NCBI GenBank assembly: GCA_934254915.1
Contig: CAKQMH010000002.1
Location: forward strand, 62,001 to 126,000
Origin: an uncultured Alphaproteobacteria bacterium
GTDB lineage: Bacteria; Pseudomonadota; Alphaproteobacteria; RF32; CAG-239
DNA: 64,000 nucleotides
Reading direction: 5' to 3'
Shown here: piece by piece, positions 34,296 through 42,281 of the stretch
Numbering within the stretch: position 1 is the stretch's first letter
Layout: the number at the start of each line of letters is the position of its first letter
Position numbers and translations under genes: made by a program
Notes under the pieces: generated by a model
What the model saw: the letters and a program-made list of their open reading frames with translations, nothing else
Database searches by the model: none
Told to the model about the DNA's origin: nothing

Positions 34296-35816
34296 TTGTT
34301 AAAAAGCAAACTGCTAAACCATAAAACCGCCGCCGCTTTTTTTGCCGGTTGGTTAGCGGTTGCGGCACTGCCGCCATATCATTGGTTTGTGGTATTGTTT
34401 GTTTGCTTTCCTCTGCTCTTATGGCTTTCCGAACAAGCCGGAAATTTCAAATCATCTTTCAAATTAGGTTATGCCTTCGGCTTTGCTTATTATGCTTTTG
34501 GTTTGTCCTGGATTGGCAATGCCGTCTTGATTGATGCCGCCTCTTTCGGTTGGCTTTATCCGCTGATTCTTCTTGGCTGCGGAGCTTTTTTCGGCTTATT
34601 TACCGCTCTTCCTTTAGCTTTGAGCAGCTTTTGTTCTAAACACTATGCCCGTTGGCTGGCGTTCGGCGCTTGGTGGACATTGTTTGAATGGATTCGCAGT
34701 TGGTTTTTAACCGGTTTTCCGTGGAATCTGCTTGGTACTGTTTTAGCTTTCAATAACGAACTTATTCAAACCGCTGCCTGGGGCGGAACATATTTCTTGT
34801 CATTGCTAGTTATTCTCACCGCCTCATCCCCTTATTTATTTTGGTCGGCAGGGCGCAAAAAACAGCTTATTTACTTAATTTCGCTTTTGAGTATTTACGG
34901 ACTGCTTTACCTTTACGGCTATTACCGTTTGCATGCCGCCGAACAAACTGAATCGACAACAACCGTGCGTATTGTTCAGCCTGCCATTCCGCAAGCACAA
35001 AAATGGGATAAAGACGCTTTAGCATCCAATTTTCAAAACTATATTAATTTGAGCCGTCTGCCCGGACAAGATGATGCCGATTTTATTATCTGGGGCGAAA
35101 CCGCAACACCTTATGCCTTAGATATGGACAACTATGCGCTTGAGGAGATTAAAACCGCAATTCCCACTCACGGTTATTTGATTACCGGTTTGGTTCGCTA
35201 CCGCTTTGACGGCACACGCTATATACCCTATAATTCAATGTTTGTTTTGGATAAACAGGGCAACATTCGCGGTCAATACGACAAATCACACCTTGTGCCG
35301 TTCGGCGAGTATATTCCGCTGAAAAAACATCTGCCGGCATGGATTAAACCGGTTGTCAACGTAATCGGTGAGTTTGGTGCCGGCAACGGACCGGAAAAAA
35401 TATCCCTGCCCGACCAACCTTCTTTAGGAACACTTATTTGTTATGAAGTGATTTTCCCATCTCAAATTATTGACCCTCACAATAAACCGCAATGGATTGT
35501 CAATTTGACCAATGACGGTTGGTACGGTGATTCGTCAGGCCCGCGGCAGCATTTGGCCAGTACCAGATTACGCGCCGTCGAAGAAGGTATAACCATTGTC
35601 CGCGCCGCCAACACCGGTATCAGCGCTTTAATATCGCCCTATGGAGAAATAAAACGGCGGCTGGATTTAAATCAACGCGGCGTTGTAGACTTCAAATTAC
35701 CTTTGGTTGCAGAGTTTTCCACAACCTATGGTCGGTACGGAAACTCTATAATTTTGATTTTATGCACTTTTATTTTATGCTTGGCATACGGCGCATGCCG
35801 TCAACAACACTCTTGA
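34296..35816 (+). CDS. lnt: Apolipoprotein N-acyltransferase
   Basis: Final enzyme of lipoprotein maturation, in the inner membrane. Several N-terminal hydrophobic segments (to residue ~205) precede a nitrilase-like domain with Glu in IWGETATPYA, Lys in YDKSHLVPFGEYIPL and Cys in TLICYEVIFP. NLTNDGWYGDSSGPRQHLASTRLRAVE is diagnostic. TTG 34296 is chosen because AAGGAG lies 7 bases upstream; an ATG ten codons earlier overlaps ybeY. Substrates include the two lipobox proteins in this window. Confidence 0.93.
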   Translation: MLKSKLLNHKTAAAFFAGWLAVAALPPYHWFVVLFVCFPLLLWLSEQAGNFKSSFKLGYAFGFAYYAFGLSWIGNAVLIDAASFGWLYPLILLGCGAFFGLFTALPLALSSFCSKHYARWLAFGAWWTLFEWIRSWFLTGFPWNLLGTVLAFNNELIQTAAWGGTYFLSLLVILTASSPYLFWSAGRKKQLIYLISLLSIYGLLYLYGYYRLHAAEQTESTTTVRIVQPAIPQAQKWDKDALASNFQNYINLSRLPGQDDADFIIWGETATPYALDMDNYALEEIKTAIPTHGYLITGLVRYRFDGTRYIPYNSMFVLDKQGNIRGQYDKSHLVPFGEYIPLKKHLPAWIKPVVNVIGEFGAGNGPEKISLPDQPSLGTLICYEVIFPSQIIDPHNKPQWIVNLTNDGWYGDSSGPRQHLASTRLRAVEEGITIVRAANTGISALISPYGEIKRRLDLNQRGVVDFKLPLVAEFSTTYGRYGNSIILILCTFILCLAYGACRQQHS

Positions 35817-35952
35817 AATACGCCGCAAAAGTTCCTATCTTATCAATTAGAGTACGTTAATATAAAATATTATATAAAAAAACTTATTGACGATTTAGCT
35901 TGAAAATTTTATTTATAGTTAAAGTGAGACCAACCTTAAGGGATGATTAGAT

Positions 35953-36450
35953 ATGACAAAAGAGATTAACCGAAAATCTAGCCGCGGCCGTACACCCCTC
36001 GGTGAGCCGAACCCGATTGATGTTCACGTTGGAAACCGCATCCGTTTAAGAAGAACGTTGTTGGGATTGAGCCAAGAAAAGCTTGCTTCTTTGCTGGGTT
36101 TGACTTTTCAACAAGTTCAAAAATACGAACGTGGCATGAACCGCGTTGGTGCTAGCCGTTTGTGGGACATCAGTAAAGTTTTGGAAGTTCCTATCAGCTT
36201 TTTCTACGAAGACATGGACAGCAGCGTTGCCAAACAAAGTCCGCGTATGTTCAGCCTGCCGGAAAGTCAGGTAAGCTTTTTGCAGGAAGAAGAAGTTCCT
36301 TTTGATGCCGATCCGATGTCGCGTCAGGAAACCATTGAACTGGTAAAAGCTTACTACAAGATTCCTAACCGTAAAGCGGCCAAGCATTTGTTTGATTTGA
36401 TTGTAGCCTTGTCGAAAACAACCTACAACAATGAAGAACCCGAAAAATAA
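35953..36450 (+). CDS. XRE-family transcriptional regulator
   Basis: 165 residues with one HTH at ~25-80: VGNRIRLRRTLLGLSQEKLASLLGLTFQQVQKYERGMNRVGASRLW. The remaining tail is acidic then helical. Closely follows the standard alphaproteobacterial XRE regulator found after lnt. Targets unknown. The gene has its own ~135-base upstream region and a terminator after it. Confidence 0.9.
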   Translation: MTKEINRKSSRGRTPLGEPNPIDVHVGNRIRLRRTLLGLSQEKLASLLGLTFQQVQKYERGMNRVGASRLWDISKVLEVPISFFYEDMDSSVAKQSPRMFSLPESQVSFLQEEEVPFDADPMSRQETIELVKAYYKIPNRKAAKHLFDLIVALSKTTYNNEEPEK

Positions 36451-36472
36451 AAAGTTTTTTCGCATTTTAATA

Positions 36473-36503
36473 AAAAAAGCTGGTATTTTGCCGGCTTTTT
36501 TTT
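36473..36503 (+). terminator. Intrinsic terminator after the XRE gene
   Basis: AAAAAGCTGG, loop, CCGGCTTTTT plus further T residues. Confidence 0.7.
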
Positions 36504-36537
36504 ATGATATAACAAACTAATTTTTCAGGAATACAAA

Positions 36538-37284
36538 ATGCTTTTAACCGACCATCAATCAACCGCTAATCCCAAATTTTACGGCCGTCGTCAGGGACGC
36601 CGGATTCGCAAAGCCAAAACTACCCTGCTTGACGCTTTTTTACCGCAATTGAAAATCAACGCGCAACAGCAATTTTCTCCTCAGGAAATTTTTCCGTTTA
36701 CCCCGCGGCAAATCTGGCTGGAAATCGGCTTTGGCAATGGAGAACATTTAGCCGGACAAGCCTTAAAAAATCCTGATGTCGGTTTTATCGGAGCGGAAGT
36801 TTTTAAAAACGGCGTGGCCAATTTGCTTTCACTCATCACCGGTATTAAAGAAGGCGATAATCTTCCTGCTCAAATCAACCTCTTGCCCGAACGCCGCGAC
36901 AACATCCGTATTTTTGACAATGATGTCCGCTTATTGTTTAAGAACCTTCCCGATTCGTGCTTAGACAGGGTTTTTGTGTTATTTCCCGATCCTTGGCCGA
37001 AAAAACGCCATGCTTCCCGTCGTTTCATCAACCAAAATAATTTGAATGAGATTTCGCGAATTTTGAAAAAAGGCGGAATGTTGCGCATTGCCACCGATCA
37101 CCCGATATACAAAACCTGGGCTTTACGCCAGACACACGAAAACGCAGCTTTTCGCTGGACGGCATCTTGCGGCAACGATTGGAAACACGCCCCTGTCGAT
37201 TGGGTGGAAACCAAATATCAGCGCAAAGCTCTGCGTGAAGGACGACGTCCGATATTTCTTGATTTTGAAAACCTAAAAAGCTAA
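36538..37284 (+). CDS. trmB: tRNA (guanine-N7-)-methyltransferase TrmB
   Basis: Makes m7G46 in tRNA. IWLEIGFGNGEHLAGQA is the SAM-binding motif, GAEVFKNGVANLL follows, and VLFPDPWPKKRHASRRFI is the catalytic signature. 248 aa. metK, which usually separates the XRE gene from trmB in Alphaproteobacteria, is missing. AGGAA precedes the ATG. Confidence 0.95.
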   Translation: MLLTDHQSTANPKFYGRRQGRRIRKAKTTLLDAFLPQLKINAQQQFSPQEIFPFTPRQIWLEIGFGNGEHLAGQALKNPDVGFIGAEVFKNGVANLLSLITGIKEGDNLPAQINLLPERRDNIRIFDNDVRLLFKNLPDSCLDRVFVLFPDPWPKKRHASRRFINQNNLNEISRILKKGGMLRIATDHPIYKTWALRQTHENAAFRWTASCGNDWKHAPVDWVETKYQRKALREGRRPIFLDFENLKS

Positions 37285-37296
37285 AGGATTAATAAT

Positions 37297-37824
37297 ATGC
37301 ACACTATGGACTTTTTTTCATTCTGCCCGCACTGTGGTTCTGCAAACTTTATAATTAGCGCTCCCAACGCCAAAAAATGCTCTGATTGCGGCTTTGAACT
37401 TTTCAAAAATCCGGCCATCGGCGTTGCCGCTTTTATCTTAGATACGCAAGGAAGAGTTTTAATCACGCGCCGCAACACCGAACCTTATTTCGGCGCGCTT
37501 GACCTGCCCGGAGGCTTTGTTGATTTGGGGGAATCCATTGAACAGGCTTTGGAACGTGAATTACAGGAAGAGCTTAACATTACCGCCAAAGCCGATAAAT
37601 ATTTGTTCAGCCTTCCTAATTCCTATCCCTACAAAGGCTATGATGTTCAGCCTTTGGATTTCTTTTTTGAGGCTCGCATTGTTGACGATTCGCAAATGCA
37701 CCGCCAAGAAAGTGAGATTGGCGAAATTACCTTTATTGCACCGCAGCAATTAAATCCTGATGACTTTGGTTCGCCGTCAATAAAAAAGGCCATTGCAACC
37801 TATATCCAAAAATTTAAAGCCTGA
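37297..37824 (+). CDS. NUDIX hydrolase with N-terminal zinc ribbon
   Basis: 175 residues. CPHCG...CSDCG forms a zinc ribbon (~8-32). The NUDIX box is GGFVDLGESIEQALERELQEELNI. The zinc ribbon recalls the NudC/NADH pyrophosphatase group, but the protein is shorter and lacks the family's central SQPWPFPxS motif, so the substrate is open. Starts 12 bases after trmB, after AAAGGA. Confidence 0.85.
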   Translation: MHTMDFFSFCPHCGSANFIISAPNAKKCSDCGFELFKNPAIGVAAFILDTQGRVLITRRNTEPYFGALDLPGGFVDLGESIEQALERELQEELNITAKADKYLFSLPNSYPYKGYDVQPLDFFFEARIVDDSQMHRQESEIGEITFIAPQQLNPDDFGSPSIKKAIATYIQKFKA

Positions 37825-37890
37825 TACCCTTTGGTTTTAGAGTATTTTTTCTTGGTGTGATTATATAATAAACAACCAAGGAGGAATACC

Positions 37891-38130
37891 ATGAACAACA
37901 AACCGCAAATCAAAGATTATAGCCAACAGCGTTATCAGGATATTGACGATAAAGATTTTATTGTCCGCACCATTACGGAAGAAAAATTAATTGATTCCGT
38001 ACCCTTGCTTGATGCGGAATTTGATCGCGATATGTATAATTTCGGCGATGAAGAAGACTTACCCGACAGTGACCGCCTGATGCAGTGTCAGGCCAAAGGT
38101 ATTAATCAAGAATCATGTTTTGATATTTAA
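37891..38130 (+). CDS. Small acidic protein of unknown function
   Basis: 79 residues, acidic, no membrane segment. It starts NNKPQIKDYSQQRYQDIDDKD and ends with CQAKGINQESC. AAGGAGG 7 bases before the ATG is a near-perfect ribosome site and TATAAT lies at 37864-37869, so it is probably a real monocistronic gene. Confidence 0.65.
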   Translation: MNNKPQIKDYSQQRYQDIDDKDFIVRTITEEKLIDSVPLLDAEFDRDMYNFGDEEDLPDSDRLMQCQAKGINQESCFDI

Positions 38131-38137
38131 ATACATA

Positions 38138-38186
38138 TTGACTTTCATATATATTATATTTAATATATATCATATAATATATGAAA
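38138..38186 (+). promoter_or_regulatory. Promoter overlapped by a 44-base AT palindrome
   Basis: TTGACT (38138-38143), a 17-base spacer and TAATAT (38161-38166) form a promoter. The palindrome 38143-38186 (TTTCATATATATTATAT paired with ATATAATATATGAAA) covers the spacer, the -10 and start region. ArsR-type repressors bind AT-rich inverted repeats of this kind, and an ArsR-like gene lies downstream. Confidence 0.5.
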
Positions 38187-38197
38187 GGAACTAAATT

Positions 38198-38566
38198 ATG
38201 CCTAAAATTTTGACCTGTCTTTTGCCGATTATTCTTCTGATTTCCGCCTGCAATTCTCAGTCCTCTAGTCAGGAAGCGCTTGACAATCATAAAATTTATT
38301 TATTTTACCATAACGAATGCCCTTATTGCATTCAGGCTATGGACTATATCAATCAAAACTACCCTGATTTAGAGGTAACTATGGTTAACATTTACAATAA
38401 CGGCGGCATGAAACTTTTGCAACAATGCGCCGCCAAATTTAACCTTGGCGAACAGATTGGCACTCCGTTGTTTTGCTTTGGCGACAAATACATAATGGGT
38501 TGGTCGCAAGAAAATATCAGCCTCTTTAATCAGTATGCCACTGACTTTATCAACGCCAAGCCTTAA
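38198..38566 (+). CDS. Glutaredoxin-like lipoprotein
   Basis: 122 residues. A lipoprotein signal peptide ends in LISAC with the lipobox Cys near 20, then a short linker and a thioredoxin-fold domain (~32-120). FYHNECPYCIQAMDYI carries the glutaredoxin CPYC active site, and GTPLFCFGDKYIMGW has the cis-Pro and a downstream Gly-aromatic strand. A glutaredoxin anchored in the envelope by lipid is unusual, because the family is normally cytosolic. GGAAC precedes the ATG. Followed after 58 bases by an ArsR-like regulator. Confidence 0.75.
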   Translation: MPKILTCLLPIILLISACNSQSSSQEALDNHKIYLFYHNECPYCIQAMDYINQNYPDLEVTMVNIYNNGGMKLLQQCAAKFNLGEQIGTPLFCFGDKYIMGWSQENISLFNQYATDFINAKP

Positions 38567-38624
38567 ATTTGCATTGCGAAAAATTGCATATCGGCTATAC
38601 TGAGCAAAACAGTTGAGGAAAAAT

Positions 38625-39269
38625 ATGAACGAACAATTACCCTTAGACATCATGAAAAAAGCGGTTAAAGGCATCTCACAAATTGCCCACCCGCTGCGTT
38701 TGCGTATTTTGGAATATCTGGATGTTTACGGCAGTTCTTCGGTTTCGGAAATAACCAAAGCTATGCGTGAGGAACAAGCCATTGTTTCACAAAGCCTCAA
38801 AAAAATGCGTGAAACCGGTCTTGTAAAAACGCAACGACGCGGAGTTTTTATTTATTACGATATCTGTGAAGAATATCCGGCCAGCATTTTTACCTGCCTG
38901 CGTAAACTTTATGGCTATATGACCGATGATTTTCGCTATCTGCAAGACGGCTATAAAGCTGTTTTGCCGGCAGACTATATGATGATGACTGCCAACCGCA
39001 TCAAGCTTTTTGCCAATTTTGATAAAATGCGTATTATTGAGTTTTTGGCTCTCCACGACGCCTGTAATGTTACGGAAATTATCAACGGGATCGGTTTGGA
39101 GCAGTTAAAAGTTTCGCAGGCACTGAAAAAAATGCGTGATGATGGTTTTGTCACCAGCACTCGACAGGGACGTTTTATGATATATGAATTGACCGGCGGA
39201 GCACACAAAACCTGCATTCAATGTATTCATAAGCGCTATGATTCTTTAGCTGATAAAAGTAGTTTTTAA
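38625..39269 (+). CDS. Tandem ArsR-like winged-helix regulator
   Basis: 214 residues with two ArsR-like winged helices. The first (~10-75) has HPLRLRILEYLDVYGSSSVSEITKAMREEQAIVSQSLKKMRETGLV, and the second (~125-190) FDKMRIIEFLALHDACNVTEIINGIGLEQLKVSQALKKMRDDGFV. The two halves are clearly duplicates. Cys are near 92 (FTCLRKL) and at the C-terminus (KTCIQCIH). These could sense metals or redox, but that is inference. ATG 38625 chosen over the TTG at 38613 for its TTGAGGAA ribosome site. Confidence 0.78.
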   Translation: MNEQLPLDIMKKAVKGISQIAHPLRLRILEYLDVYGSSSVSEITKAMREEQAIVSQSLKKMRETGLVKTQRRGVFIYYDICEEYPASIFTCLRKLYGYMTDDFRYLQDGYKAVLPADYMMMTANRIKLFANFDKMRIIEFLALHDACNVTEIINGIGLEQLKVSQALKKMRDDGFVTSTRQGRFMIYELTGGAHKTCIQCIHKRYDSLADKSSF

Positions 39270-39273
39270 TACT

Positions 39274-39303
39274 AAAAAAGCCGCCCTATCAGGCGGCTTT
39301 TTT
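39274..39303. terminator. Bidirectional terminator
   Basis: AAAAAAGCCGCC, CTATCA loop, GGCGGCTTTTTT. Separates the ArsR-like gene from convergent rpmB. Confidence 0.9.
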
Positions 39304-39323
39304 ACAACCATTTGCAAATCAAA

Positions 39324-39611
39324 TTATTTAGAAGCTTTTTTCTTAGCAATTGATTTTTTGATTTTCTTAGCTTCTTCCGACAACTTGGTATTTGAAGTAG
39401 ATTCCAAATAAGAATCCAAACCACCATTGTGTTCAATTGAACGCAAAGTTTTCGAACAAACTTTAAGTTTGAAAATTTTACCCAAAGTGTCGCTTAACAA
39501 AGAAACAACTTGCAAATTCGGCAAAAAGCGACGGCGGGATCTGTTGTTAGCGTGGCTGACATTGTTTCCGCTCATAACGCCTGTACCGGTAATATCACAT
39601 TTTTTAGCCAT
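39324..39611 (-). CDS. rpmB: 50S ribosomal protein L28
   Basis: 95 residues. MAKKCDITGTGVMSGNNVSHANNRSRRRFLPNLQ is the L28 signature and the long Lys-rich C-terminus fits the alphaproteobacterial form. TAAGGAAT precedes the ATG on the minus strand. Confidence 0.96.
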   Translation of the reverse strand: MAKKCDITGTGVMSGNNVSHANNRSRRRFLPNLQVVSLLSDTLGKIFKLKVCSKTLRSIEHNGGLDSYLESTSNTKLSEEAKKIKKSIAKKKASK

Positions 39612-39791
39612 AATTAAATTCCTTATAAAAAAACCAGTTGCCTTTTAATACTCATAATTTTACGATAAGTCAAGGAAAAAATGTACAAAAAACTATGTTT
39701 GCCCTGCCGGAAAAGCTAAAATCAGCTGTCATATCATAAAAAAAAGATTGTTTTTCATCTTCAGATGATGTAATTAAAGAAAAAGTTAATG

Positions 39792-39867
39792 TACCCGTAG
39801 CTCAGTTGGATAGAGTATCAGCCTCCGACGCTGAGGGTCGTGGGTTCGAATCCCTCCGGGTACGCCA
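39792..39867 (+). tRNA. tRNA-Arg (anticodon CCG)
   Basis: Cloverleaf: acceptor GTACCCG/CGGGTAC, D-arm GCTC-AGTTGGATA-GAGT, anticodon stem TCAGC/GCTGA with loop CTCCGAC (anticodon CCG, codon CGG), T-arm GTGGG-TTCGAAT-CCCTC, discriminator G and encoded CCA at 39865-39867. The long minus-strand frame over it (39786-40199) is not a gene. Confidence 0.95.
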
Positions 39868-39873
39868 ACCACC

Positions 39874-39899
39874 AAGCCGCCATTCAGGCGGCTTTTTTT
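39874..39899 (+). terminator. Terminator of tRNA-Arg
   Basis: AAGCCGCC, ATTCA, GGCGGCTT plus T-run, enclosed by an outer ACCACC/GGTGGT pairing. The same hairpin recurs 180 bases downstream. Confidence 0.85.
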
Positions 39900-40136
39900 G
39901 GTGGTTGGTGTACCCGTGGAATACAAAAGCACAGAAGTGGGTTCGACTACCAGCGAAAGCGATACGGGGGTATCGCGGTCAGCGTCAGCTGATGAGCGCC
40001 TGTGCAACTCGAGCGTAGCGAAGAGTAATCCCTCCTCCATTGTTACACAATGGACGCCGCCATTCAGGCGGCTTTTTTTGGTGGTTGGCGTACCCGTGGA
40101 TACGAAAACACAGAAGTGGGTTCGACTACCAGCGAA
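39876..40136 (+). repeat. Two ~80-base direct repeats, 180 bases apart, with terminator hairpin and tRNA-like remnants
   Basis: Unit 1 is 39876-39957 and unit 2 is 40056-40136. Each has the GCCGCCATTCAGGCGGC hairpin, GGTGGTTGG, then TACCCGTGGA, an A-rich stretch, and CAGAAGTGGGTTCGACTACC. GTACCCGT matches the 5' end of the adjacent tRNA-Arg and GTGGGTTCGA its T-arm, but the D and anticodon arms are missing. This looks like degenerate copies of the tRNA-terminator segment. The bases between the units (39958-40055) contain no recognised feature. Confidence 0.7.
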
Positions 40137-40184
40137 GATTTTGGCCTTATTCTCCGTGCTGCGCATCAGTCGCGGCACTAATAT

Positions 40185-40322
40185 TGTCATGTCGAGCAAC
40201 GTCGAGACATCTCGGCTATATTTTTTTACAATGTTGCAACAAAATCAATGTCGGGACTTCGCCCGACAGTACGCTAATGCCGAGATTTCTCCATTCCGCT
40301 AGCGCTCCAGTCGAAATGACAT
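40185..40322. repeat. Intergenic palindromic repeat A, copy 2
   Basis: Left arm TGTCATGTCGAGCAACGTCG...CTCGGC (40185-40216), right arm GCCGAGATTTCTCC...CAGTCGAAATGACAT (40279-40322), matching copy 1 at 12578-12697. The interior holds a different hairpin, TGTCGGG-ACTTCG-CCCGACA (40249-40268). The GTGCTGCG/CGCGGCAC element, which is inside copy 1, lies just outside this copy (40157-40178). Confidence 0.8.
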
Positions 40323-40358
40323 TTAAAATATTCCTGCACCAATGCACTGAGTCATAGA

Positions 40359-40479
40359 AGTTCGGAGAACGGTCACAGATAAAGTGATTTTGAAGGCGAG
40401 AAAAATTTTAGTGTACACACTAGTACATGAATTTTTCGAGACCGCACAAAATCGCTTTAGATGTGCCGTTATACGAACT
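40359..40479. repeat. Intergenic long hairpin repeat B, copy 2
   Basis: A ~120-base imperfect palindrome centred near 40419. The outer left arm AGTTCGGAGAACGG pairs with CCGTTATACGAACT. Inner segments TAAAGTGATTTTG and CAAAATCGCTTTA also pair. The 36-base apex 40401-40436 (AAAAATTTTAGTGTAC, four to five bases, TAGTACATGAATTTTT) nearly matches copy 1, but the arms differ. No other feature is seen between here and dnaB. Confidence 0.75.
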
Positions 40480-40585
40480 TCACAACACCAAGATATCCCC
40501 ACTATCCACAACTCCACCCCTTCATATCCTTTGTCTTTTGAAAAAATATTGATTATAAAGAAGAAAAAATTAGAGGACTCTGACA

Positions 40586-42061
40586 ATGCAAAACCCTGAA
40601 ATTACGGAATTACCCCAAAATATTGAAGCCGAACAGGCTCTGCTTGGCGCTATTTTAGCCAACAACAAAGCTTTTGAAAAAGTGTCGGAGTTTTTAAAAC
40701 CGCAACACTTTGCCGACCCGATTCACCAAAAAATATTTGAGGTTATCTCCAAATTGATTACCCGCGGACATATTGCCGATGTAATCACTTTAAAAAATTA
40801 CTTTGAACAGGAAGGAACGCTGAATGACGTCGGCGGCGCTAAATATCTGATAAAACTGGCTGACAGCTCAACTCCGCTGACTAATGCCGAATACTACGCT
40901 CAGTTTATTTATGATAAATACTTGCGGCGCGAGCTGATTTCTACCGGTTTTGACATCGTTAACAATGCGGCTAAAGAAGATTTGGACTCCGACGCCAATG
41001 ATCAAATTGAGCAGGCGGAACGCCGTTTGTTTGAATTATCCAACCAAGGTGATGTTAACGGCGGATTTGTTGATTTTGCCGATGCCCTGACTTCCTCTCT
41101 CGGACACATTGAGCAAGCTTATCAGAAAGACGGCAAAATATCCGGCTTACCGACGGCGCTTGACGCTTTGGATAATAAAATTGGCGGTTTAAATAATTCC
41201 GACTTGTTGATTATCGCCGGCCGTCCGGCTATGGGTAAAACGGCTCTGGCAACCAACATTGCCTATAATGTTGCCGATTATATGCTCCACGCCAAAGATT
41301 TGGATGAAAAATCCAAAGGCGTAGCTTTTTTCTCACTGGAAATGTCCGCTGACCAATTGGCCACCCGTATACTTTCAACCGTTACTCAAACCAACGGCCA
41401 CAAAATGCGTACCGGTGAACTGGACAATGCCGAATTTACGCGGATTGCCGCCGCTGTTCGCGAATTGGAAAAGATTCCTTTGTATATTGACGATACTCCG
41501 GGGTTAAATATTAATACTATCCGCACCCGCGCTCGCCGCCTCAAACGCAATAAAGGTTTGGGCTTGATTGTCATTGACTATATTCAACTGATTAACGGCA
41601 CCGGCAGCAAACGCTCGGAAGGAAACCGCGTTCAAGAATTGTCCGAAATCTCCCGTGGGTTGAAAATCATGGCTAAAGAATTAAATCTTCCGGTAATTGC
41701 TTTGTCGCAGCTCAACCGCGGTGTCGAGCAACGTGACGATAAACGCCCCTTGATGTCAGACTTGCGTGAATCCGGCTCAATCGAACAAGATGCTGATATC
41801 GTAATGTTTGTATACCGTGAAAATTATTATCTCAAAAATGAAGAACCACAGCAAAAACCTTCCGAAACTCCGGAACATCTGCAAAAACGCATGGAAGAAT
41901 GGGAAGCTCGCGTCCGCGCTACCAATAATATCGGTGAAGTTATCATCGGCAAACAGCGTCACGGTCCGACCGGCACAGTTCAGTTGTTTTGGAACGGCGA
42001 TTATGCTCAGTTCGGCAATCTTGCTAAAGAAGAATATCTGCCTGATCGTATAGGAGATTAA
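40586..42061 (+). CDS. dnaB: Replicative DNA helicase DnaB
   Basis: Hexameric 5'-3' helicase of the replication fork. N-terminal LPQNIEAEQALLGAIL (primase-interaction domain), then the RecA-like core with AGRPAMGKTALATN (Walker A), VAFFSLEMSADQL, GLIVIDYIQLI (Walker B), LSQLNRGVEQRDDKRPLMSDLRESGSIEQDAD. 491 aa. GAGGACTCTGACA precedes the ATG. No intein. Confidence 0.97.
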   Translation: MQNPEITELPQNIEAEQALLGAILANNKAFEKVSEFLKPQHFADPIHQKIFEVISKLITRGHIADVITLKNYFEQEGTLNDVGGAKYLIKLADSSTPLTNAEYYAQFIYDKYLRRELISTGFDIVNNAAKEDLDSDANDQIEQAERRLFELSNQGDVNGGFVDFADALTSSLGHIEQAYQKDGKISGLPTALDALDNKIGGLNNSDLLIIAGRPAMGKTALATNIAYNVADYMLHAKDLDEKSKGVAFFSLEMSADQLATRILSTVTQTNGHKMRTGELDNAEFTRIAAAVRELEKIPLYIDDTPGLNINTIRTRARRLKRNKGLGLIVIDYIQLINGTGSKRSEGNRVQELSEISRGLKIMAKELNLPVIALSQLNRGVEQRDDKRPLMSDLRESGSIEQDADIVMFVYRENYYLKNEEPQQKPSETPEHLQKRMEEWEARVRATNNIGEVIIGKQRHGPTGTVQLFWNGDYAQFGNLAKEEYLPDRIGD

Positions 42062-42065
42062 AATT

Positions 42066-42281
42066 ATGCCCGCAAACTTTTTGTCTGTCTTATATTACAC
42101 CTTAGCTTTCGCTTTGGGCTTAGCCCTGATTGTTACTTTAGTAGCCTTCGGTGCCACCATTTTTGCTTTGGCCTTTATTTATATTTTTGTACCGTTGTTT
42201 TTAGTTGCAACCATACGCTGGCTGTGGTTAAAATATAAGCTCAAAAAACAAGGATACATAATTTACAATGACAAAAAGTAA
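42066..42281 (+). CDS. Small two-helix membrane protein
   Basis: 71 residues with two hydrophobic segments (~6-30 and ~34-52) and a basic C-terminus (LKYKLKKQGYIIYNDKK). It starts 4 bases after dnaB and overlaps the next gene by 14 bases. Function unknown. Confidence 0.65.
   Translation: MPANFLSVLYYTLAFALGLALIVTLVAFGATIFALAFIYIFVPLFLVATIRWLWLKYKLKKQGYIIYNDKK

Noticed and set aside
37297..37824. NADH pyrophosphatase NudC
   Set aside because: Zinc ribbon and NUDIX box present, but the SQPWPFPxS motif and the usual length are missing.
39876..40136. CRISPR-like direct repeats
   Set aside because: Only two units 180 bases apart with tRNA-like content, without spacers of regular size or cas genes.
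39786..40199. 137-residue minus-strand ORF over tRNA-Arg and repeats
   Set aside because: It is the reverse complement of a tRNA and repeated terminator sequences (GGIRTHDPQ-type translation of a tRNA), a well-known spurious frame.
40384..40599. 71-residue ORF ending over the dnaB start
   Set aside because: Falls within hairpin repeat B and overlaps dnaB out of frame; no ribosome site.
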